Shown in pieces: positions 59,399 to 64,000 of a stretch of 64,000 bases of DNA. A program made the position numbers and the translations under genes. The notes beneath the pieces are model-generated. The model was not told the origin of the DNA, searched no databases, and saw nothing but the letters and a program-made list of their open reading frames with translations. The DNA is from Colidextribacter sp. OB.20 (GTDB lineage: Bacteria > Bacillota > Clostridia > Oscillospirales > Oscillospiraceae). The stretch spans positions 1 to 64,000 of the forward strand of contig NZ_QWKG01000020.1 in assembly GCF_009911595.1 (NCBI RefSeq), given 5' to 3'. Numbering within the stretch: position 1 is the first letter of the stretch; each line of letters begins with the position of its first letter.

Positions 59399-60418
59399 TT
59401 AAAAAGCACTTGTCATATTTTCATGCAGTATCGCGTCCCACCCGCGATTATTGAGACGTGTGTTCGGCCCTCTGACAATGATGTTTTCCCATGTAACCGC
59501 ACAGCCCTGTGGGACGTAGCTGTGCCCCGGCTCACTCCAGAAGCGGAACACGTCGCCGCCCAGATCGTCACCGAACACGTGCCAGATGTTCAAGCCAATG
59601 CTGAACCATTCCTCACGTGTGCAGTCTGGAGAAAGAGTTTTGAGGTCATCAAAAATTTCCCTCTGTGCGCTGTTCATGAGCTCCAGAAGCGCATTTTCGT
59701 CCTTGGGCTGGAACAGCACCGGAGCGCGGCCCATGGCTCTGTGTTCCATGCTTGTCCACCCTGTTTCAATCGGTCGGGTCAGGGTGAAGTTGTCTTTAAT
59801 CAGCGTATAAAGCTGCTGCGTCTTATCGGTCAGGCCAACAGAATTGTCCCACGGCTCCCACTCATAAATGAAGTGACGAGCGTCGCAAAAGAAATCAACC
59901 TTGTTTGCGCCGTCCAGCGTCGTGTTGCCCGTGGAGCAGACAAAACTTTTTGCGGCCTTGCTTGCCAAAAGGTTAATACTGTCAAAGAACGGAGCGGCGG
60001 TGTCCTTGTTAATGCCGTAAAACATGTGGTAGCCTCCGCCCTGTGAACGTGTCACCTTGTCGGCAAGATTTTTCGCGCTCTGAAAGAAGCCGCTGGTTTC
60101 ATCGAAACGGTCGAAGTCGATAACGAATATATGCAAATCGCCGCACATAGCGTTGTCAAGGTAGAGACTGACACGCAAACTTTCGTCCCCTCTCACACGC
60201 TTGTTTCCGTTCAAATAGCGTTCAAAGATTTGCGTTGCCCGTTCATAGGACAATGCGTAGTATCGGCCCAAAGTGCCGCCCTTGCCGCCCCACAGCTTTG
60301 CAGGATAGCCGTCGCTGTCGATGAACATAGGCACTTTGATAATTGCGCCGCTTTCGCGCTTGGATTTGCCGCCCAGCGTAAAGCAGTTATTATAGTGATT
60401 ATCAGTTGTAGGATTCAT
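59399..60418 (-). CDS. Archaeo-eukaryotic-type primase (PrimPol) replication protein
   Basis: A 339-residue protein. Its N-terminal half shows AEP primase motifs: I hhDhD as LHIFVIDFDRFDE near residue 98, II with SxH-like GGGYHMFYG near 130, III with ANKVDFFCD near 170. Its C-terminal half has a PriCT-like helical domain (REEWFSIGLNIWHVFG, FRFWSEPGHSY). Such proteins initiate replication of plasmids and integrated plasmid-like elements. AAAGGAGG before the ATG and a good promoter (60491-60519) set the start. The 600 bases upstream, with phased A/T-tracts, may be its origin. Confidence 0.85.
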   Translation of the reverse strand: MNPTTDNHYNNCFTLGGKSKRESGAIIKVPMFIDSDGYPAKLWGGKGGTLGRYYALSYERATQIFERYLNGNKRVRGDESLRVSLYLDNAMCGDLHIFVIDFDRFDETSGFFQSAKNLADKVTRSQGGGYHMFYGINKDTAAPFFDSINLLASKAAKSFVCSTGNTTLDGANKVDFFCDARHFIYEWEPWDNSVGLTDKTQQLYTLIKDNFTLTRPIETGWTSMEHRAMGRAPVLFQPKDENALLELMNSAQREIFDDLKTLSPDCTREEWFSIGLNIWHVFGDDLGGDVFRFWSEPGHSYVPQGCAVTWENIIVRGPNTRLNNRGWDAILHENMTSAF

Positions 60419-60490
60419 ACAGGAATCCTCCTTTCGTTTAATAGTGAAAGCGTTTTTAGAGGTTTTACCTCTCTCTCACTTTCTATATAT

Positions 60491-60519
60491 ATTATAACAT
60501 AAAATTTTTTTACAGGCAA
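60491..60519 (-). promoter_or_regulatory. Promoter of the primase operon
   Basis: On the minus strand TTGCCT (complement of 60514-60519), 17-bp spacer, TATAAT (complement of 60491-60496). A small AGAGGT/ACCTCT palindrome lies in the leader near 60453-60467. Confidence 0.7.
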
Positions 60520-60762
60520 TTAAACGATATAATGAGAAAAATTGAAGGAAATCTAAACAATTAGAGAGACTTTAGCGGAAGACGCCAAACCATGAAACTA
60601 CACATTCAAGGTCGTTCGCCTCATAAAATTTTTTCGCGTTGCGGAGCGGGACACCACAGCAGAAGCCCCCGACAGCCACAAGGCCACCGGGGGAGGGTTT
60701 CGGGATTTTACATTTCCGAATTTCGATACTGGGTTTTTTTGGTGGATTTCCCGACCGACACA
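60520..60762. other. Intergenic spacer between the primase promoter and the phased tract
   Basis: No convincing gene. Short frames on both strands (for example 60572-60769 on the minus strand) lack ribosome-binding sites. A weak hairpin CCCCCGACAGCC...GGCCACCGGGGGA is seen near 60665-60695. It may belong to the replication region. Confidence 0.4.
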
Positions 60763-61020
60763 AAATCACGGCGGACGCGGACGTTTACGGCGGAAACGGG
60801 AGAAATCCACCTGAAAACGGTGGCATACTTGCAAAATCCAGTGAATTTCACTTGAAATCAAGAGAACTCCGGGCGTTACACGTTGAAATCCTGCAAAATC
60901 GAGCGGGAACGCGGTGAAATCGAGTAAAATGCAGCCGTTTTCACCCGGCGCGGCTCTGTTTTCGCTGCGTATCGTCTGATTTTCGGCGGAAACAAAAAAT
61001 TTTGAGAAATTTTGCAAAAA
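60763..61020. repeat. Helically phased A/T-tract array (candidate origin / curved DNA)
   Basis: AAATC occurs at 60763, 60803, 60834, 60855, 60886, 60896 and 60917, steps of 40, 31, 21, 31, 10 and 21 bases, close to whole turns of B-DNA. Other short A runs fill in between (60794, 60814, 60927). T runs follow at 60938, 60959, 60980, 61000 and 61010. The array lies between the primase gene and the next operon. Phased tracts bend DNA, and AAATC-type iterons are typical of initiator-binding sites. Confidence 0.6.
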
Positions 61021-61023
61021 CAC

Positions 61024-61091
61024 TTGACAATATATATATATGATAGATTGTACGAAATGCTGTGTAATTTGCACAACATCGTACATTTTTT
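61024..61091 (+). promoter_or_regulatory. Promoter-like TTGACA and a hairpin upstream of the small-gene operon
   Basis: TTGACA at 61024-61029 is followed by alternating TATATA and a weak -10. An imperfect inverted repeat TGTACGA (61049-61055) ... TCGTACA (61079-61085), with inner GCTGTG/GCACAA pairing, is followed by TTTTTT (61086-61091). It may act as an attenuator or repressor site for the gene at 61112. Confidence 0.5.
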
Positions 61092-61111
61092 ATTTGTAGG
61101 AGGTAAAATCT

Positions 61112-61309
61112 ATGCGTATCATTCTCGACACGGAAAAGGGCCGTATCATTCTGCCCAAAAACTTCTTTCCCCAGCTTGACAGGATGAACAAAGTCCTTGC
61201 TGATGGCGGCTCTGACAAAAAGTGGACAGCGGAGGATTATGTCCGCGACCAGTTTGACAAGGCCATGAAGGAAACCATGCTCCGGGCAGAGGATAAGGTT
61301 GTGAAGTGA
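61112..61309 (+). CDS. Small element protein, 65 aa
   Basis: Starts MRIILDTEKGRIILPKNFFP and ends MKETMLRAEDKVVK. It is a charged helical protein with no known motif. TAGGAGG is well placed before the ATG. It is the first of four plus-strand genes with short gaps. Confidence 0.75.
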   Translation: MRIILDTEKGRIILPKNFFPQLDRMNKVLADGGSDKKWTAEDYVRDQFDKAMKETMLRAEDKVVK

Positions 61310-61313
61310 GGCG

Positions 61314-61505
61314 ATGGCGAAGGGAACAAAGGTCACAGAAAAAGAGCGGGAAAAGATGTGGCAACTCTACCAGCAGGGCGGCTCATTCAAGGCCATAGCA
61401 AAGAAGCTGCGCCGAAGCCCGGACACTGTTTCCCGTCATGTGCATGAATATGAGGCGGCGGTACGCGCCACAGGGTACGTCTTAAATCAGGGAAATATAA
61501 AGTAA
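61314..61505 (+). CDS. Small HTH protein, 63 aa
   Basis: The core LYQQGGSFKAIAKKLRRSPD and TVSRHVHEYEAAVRA is a helix-turn-helix of the resolvase/Hin or sigma-like kind. A Lys/Glu-rich start (MAKGTKVTEKEREKMW) precedes it. It likely binds DNA as a small regulator of the element. The gene begins 4 bases after its neighbour. Confidence 0.8.
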   Translation: MAKGTKVTEKEREKMWQLYQQGGSFKAIAKKLRRSPDTVSRHVHEYEAAVRATGYVLNQGNIK

Positions 61506-61522
61506 AGAAAGGGCAGATACTT

Positions 61523-61756
61523 ATGGAATTTGTTATTGTTGGGCTGTTGGTTTTGGCAATCATCATTGCGATTGATTGGTTCGCCGCAAAGACCATGTAT
61601 GAAATCGCGGTGATGAAGGGACACCCGCAGAAGAAATATTTTTGGTGGTGTTTCTGGATGGCGATGTTTGGTTATCCGATGGTAATTGCTCTGCCCGACA
61701 GACGCGGTGCACAGGTGCAAAGCGGCCCCAGCGCGGACGAACTTCCTGAACTGTAA
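61523..61756 (+). CDS. Small membrane protein, 77 aa
   Basis: One or two transmembrane helices: MEFVIVGLLVLAIIIAIDWF at the start and YFWWCFWMAMFGYPMVIALP in the middle, then a polar tail. AAAGAAAGGGCAG lies before the ATG. It may work with the downstream zinc-ribbon/repeat protein. Family unknown. Confidence 0.75.
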   Translation: MEFVIVGLLVLAIIIAIDWFAAKTMYEIAVMKGHPQKKYFWWCFWMAMFGYPMVIALPDRRGAQVQSGPSADELPEL

Positions 61757-61771
61757 GGAGGGCAAGGGCAA

Positions 61772-63436
61772 ATGAGTGAGAGATATTCAAAGCTGTTTGC
61801 CCTGTCTGAAAATCTGTACTCTGCGGGCGCTCCTGTCGTGATTGCGGCGGGAGCGTTGCAGAAAGATAATCAGTCGGGCAAGGTCTTTGCACAGCTTAAA
61901 ATGCGCAATATTCAAGATAAGGTAATTAAAGCCGCAACGGTGAAAATCGCACCCTTTGATACAGTGGGAAAACCCCTCGGCGGGACAGTTGACTACCAGT
62001 ATTTAGACCTGTCGGCGGGGCGTGACACTGATTTTGGACAGAAAACGCCTGTCATGCTCAAAGAGGCGGCAACGCGCTCTTTCGCTGTTTCCGTGTTGGA
62101 GGTCATATTTTCCGACAACAGTATTTGGACAGCCCCTGACGAGGCATGGGAGCCGCTTTCCGCTCCTGTCACACCAGAAAAGGAATTTACGGACGGCGAA
62201 CTTGCAAAGCAGTACCGGGCAAAATACGGGGCAGATTGTAAGTGCATTTTCAAAAAGGAAAAAGACCTTTGGCGTTGCGCTTGCGGGGCTGTCAACCACG
62301 ACAGCGAAAAGAACTGCCATAGTTGCCAGAGAGAAGCCGCCGCGCTTGCCGCGCTGGACATGGACGAACTGAAAGCAGACCGGGACAAGAGGCTTGCGGT
62401 GGAGCAGAAAAAGGCCGCAGAGGAAAAAGCGGCGGCGGCGGAGCAGGCGAAGAAAACAAAGAAGATTGCCATGATTGCCGCGCCGATTATCGTTGTTGCG
62501 ATTGTGGCGGCGGTGCTGATTTCTAACTTTGTGAAAGCACAGCAGGAAGAAGCGGCGCGACTGGACGCTTACAATGCCGCTGTTGCTCTTGTAGAGGCAA
62601 GACAATACGATGAAGCGATTGCCGCCTTTACAGAACTTGGAGATTATAAGGACAGCGCGGAGCAGATAAACGAAACCACCTACAATCAAGCTGTTGCACT
62701 TCTTGAATCTGAAAATTATGATGAAGCAATTTCCATTTTTACAAAACTCGGAAATTACAAAGACAGTGCAAATCAGGTTGAACACGCAATCGACTTGCAA
62801 ACAGAGGCCGCATTGTTGAATGATTACCAGACTGCAATAGATTTGCTGAATACGGAGCCGGGTACAAAAGAATACTATGAGGCCGTGGCGGAGAGCCGTC
62901 AGCTATTAGTATCTCTGAATGGCTATCGTGATTCAAATGAGTTACTACAGAATTTTTACACCGATATTATTTGTGCGCTCACTTCTAACCCCAAAGATAA
63001 TCGTTATTATCAATATGACGATGAGGGTAAAATTATTTATGACGGGGTATATACCTATAACTATCATGAAGATGGCACAGTGGACACTTTTACGATTTCA
63101 TCTACTACCTACAAAGCCGTCAGCTATGACAGTGAGGGAAGAATGCTCCGGGCAGAGGCCGAATCCTATCCGTTTTTTTACACATATACTTATGATGAAA
63201 ATGGCAGGTTAATCAGCAGAAACTGGGACGGCGTTGATACTCCGGAAGAAGTATTATATACTTATGACGATAGCGGACGGATAACTAGCAGTAAAAGAAC
63301 TAATTATATGAGCCTTGGGTACACGATTGAACACACATCTTATTATGGCTATATTGACGAAAATGGGACGGTCCTGTCAAAGGGAGACTCTACCTATCAA
63401 ATTGGCTGGATTTATGTGCCTAATGCAAAACGTTAA
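61772..63436 (+). CDS. Zinc-ribbon, TPR-like and YD-like repeat membrane protein
   Basis: A 554-residue mosaic. An N-terminal beta domain (residues about 1-140) and a zinc ribbon (CKCIFKKEKDLWRCACGAVN ... NCHSCQ, about 151-188) are followed by an Ala/Lys/Glu coiled coil (190-230) and one transmembrane helix (MIAAPIIVVAIVAAVLISNF, about 232-251). Then come two TPR-like units (YNAAVALVEARQYDEAIAAF and NQAVALLESENYDEAISIFT, each ending in LGxYKDSA). The C-terminus has YD/RHS-style repeats (YTYDENGRLIS, YTYDDSGRITS). Proteins of this build are common in gut Firmicutes and their role is unknown; the C-terminal part should be outside the cell. AAGGAGGGCAAGGGCAA sets the start. Confidence 0.8.
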   Translation: MSERYSKLFALSENLYSAGAPVVIAAGALQKDNQSGKVFAQLKMRNIQDKVIKAATVKIAPFDTVGKPLGGTVDYQYLDLSAGRDTDFGQKTPVMLKEAATRSFAVSVLEVIFSDNSIWTAPDEAWEPLSAPVTPEKEFTDGELAKQYRAKYGADCKCIFKKEKDLWRCACGAVNHDSEKNCHSCQREAAALAALDMDELKADRDKRLAVEQKKAAEEKAAAAEQAKKTKKIAMIAAPIIVVAIVAAVLISNFVKAQQEEAARLDAYNAAVALVEARQYDEAIAAFTELGDYKDSAEQINETTYNQAVALLESENYDEAISIFTKLGNYKDSANQVEHAIDLQTEAALLNDYQTAIDLLNTEPGTKEYYEAVAESRQLLVSLNGYRDSNELLQNFYTDIICALTSNPKDNRYYQYDDEGKIIYDGVYTYNYHEDGTVDTFTISSTTYKAVSYDSEGRMLRAEAESYPFFYTYTYDENGRLISRNWDGVDTPEEVLYTYDDSGRITSSKRTNYMSLGYTIEHTSYYGYIDENGTVLSKGDSTYQIGWIYVPNAKR

Positions 63437-63587
63437 AGCCATAAAACTACGGGGCGGGAACAATCCCGCCCCTCACCGTTTCTGTCAATAGGCTATACCC
63501 TAATGGCATATTAAAACAGGCCGCTTTTCTGTGTCACACAGATATGTATTGCTATTTTGAAATATTGCAATAATTAAATATATTCTA

Positions 63588-63616
63588 TTGACACATTCCG
63601 CCCCTTGTGGTAGAAT
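63588..63616 (+). promoter_or_regulatory. Promoter of the resolvase gene
   Basis: TTGACA (63588-63593), 17-bp spacer, TAGAAT (63611-63616), about 30 bases before the start. Confidence 0.8.
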
Positions 63617-63647
63617 AATAACAGATAAAGCAAAGGGGGCGCGGCTT

Positions 63648-64000
63648 ATGCGGGTTGGTTACGTGCGGTGTTCCACCATCGAACAGAACGAAGCGCGGCA
63701 GTTGAAAATGATGGAAGAACAACAGGCCGAAAAGCTGTTTGTTGACAAGGCCAGCGGCAAGAACACAGACCGCGCCGCATTCAAAGAAATGATGGGCTTT
63801 GTTCGTGCGGGGGACATTGTGGTGGTGGAGAGCATTTCCCGTATTGCCCGGAATACCCGCGACCTACTCTCCATCGTGTCAGACCTGACGGCGCGGCAAG
63901 TGGAGTTTGTCAGTTTGAAAGAGAACATCGACACCACCACCCCGCAAGGGCGGTTCATGCTCACAGTGTTCGGCGCGTTGGCTGAATTGGAGCGGGAGAA
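63648..64000 (+). CDS. Serine resolvase/invertase-family recombinase (cut by window end)
   Basis: The ATG at 63648 follows AAAGGGGG. The visible 117 residues form the catalytic domain: MRVGYVRCSTIEQNEARQLK with the catalytic Ser in RCST, DIVVVESISRIARNTRDLL with the conserved Arg pair, and TTTPQGRFMLTVFGALAELE. This is the Tn3 resolvase/Hin family, smaller than the large serine recombinase at the left. It may resolve dimers of the element. The C-terminal HTH lies beyond the window. Confidence 0.93.
   Translation, partial: MRVGYVRCSTIEQNEARQLKMMEEQQAEKLFVDKASGKNTDRAAFKEMMGFVRAGDIVVVESISRIARNTRDLLSIVSDLTARQVEFVSLKENIDTTTPQGRFMLTVFGALAELERE

Noticed and set aside
60572-60917. Short overlapping frames on both strands between the primase and the small-gene operon
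   Set aside because: No ribosome-binding sites, and the phased A/T-tract pattern explains the base composition better than coding.

Overview
The window looks like a chromosomal segment of a GC-rich, spore-forming, strictly anaerobic gut Firmicute. The best fit is the Oscillospiraceae (Flavonifractor / Pseudoflavonifractor / Intestinimonas-like), inferred from gene content and codon style, not from a database match. Supporting signs are a complete spoIIIAA-AH sporulation operon, an rnc-less smc-ftsY cluster, a V-type ATPase operon, a monomeric [FeFe]-hydrogenase, a Bcd-EtfBA butyrate module, and many intergenic palindromic repeats.

Region 1 (1-9930) is the end of an integrative element. On the minus strand it carries parA-parB and an exported cargo module (membrane-anchored surface protein, sortase, CAP-domain protein). 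A strikingly AT-rich island follows: a 49-codon gene, a decayed copy of a large serine recombinase, and an SMEK-NACHT STAND NTPase, probably an anti-phage gene, whose promoter begins where the recombinase remnant ends. The NACHT frame continues in phase for 73 codons past an amber stop. The island ends with a 37-codon gene and a serine recombinase that lacks any ATG/GTG/TTG start. The recombinase stop codon overlaps the stop codon of a HAD phosphatase gene, which is probably the element/chromosome junction.

Region 2 (9927-54800) is core chromosome: HAD phosphatase; a truncated P-loop gene; sulfite/nitrite reductase; iron-siderophore/cobalamin-type ABC importer; [FeFe]-hydrogenase; a GntR(YtrA)-ABC operon; smc-ftsY; rdgB-yhbY-nadD/yqeK-LCP-rsfS; lipid kinase; azlCD; an SDR; a putative glycoside hydrolase; the nine-gene V-ATPase (proteolipid residues suggest Na+ coupling); spoIIIA; and etfA-etfB-bcd. 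Two compact type I toxin-antitoxin loci sit between operons (about 21.4-21.76 kb and 46.16-46.45 kb). Both have a tiny hydrophobic peptide, convergent promoters, a shared bidirectional terminator and direct repeats. The second closely matches par/Fst architecture.

Region 3 (55022-64000, running off the right edge) is a second mobile element beginning at a tRNA-Pro(GGG) gene with a tyrosine integrase. It has a SprT-like protease, a small XRE repressor flanked by three GCACG(N6)CGTGC-type operators over divergent promoters, a gene split by two in-frame amber codons, an archaeo-eukaryotic-type primase (PrimPol) replication protein, and a 250-bp tract of helically phased A/T-tracts that may be its origin. 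A small-gene operon and a serine resolvase close the window.

Two families of composite palindromic repeats recur between chromosomal genes, including inside the V-ATPase and spoIIIA operons. No CRISPR array or rRNA was seen, and only one tRNA.
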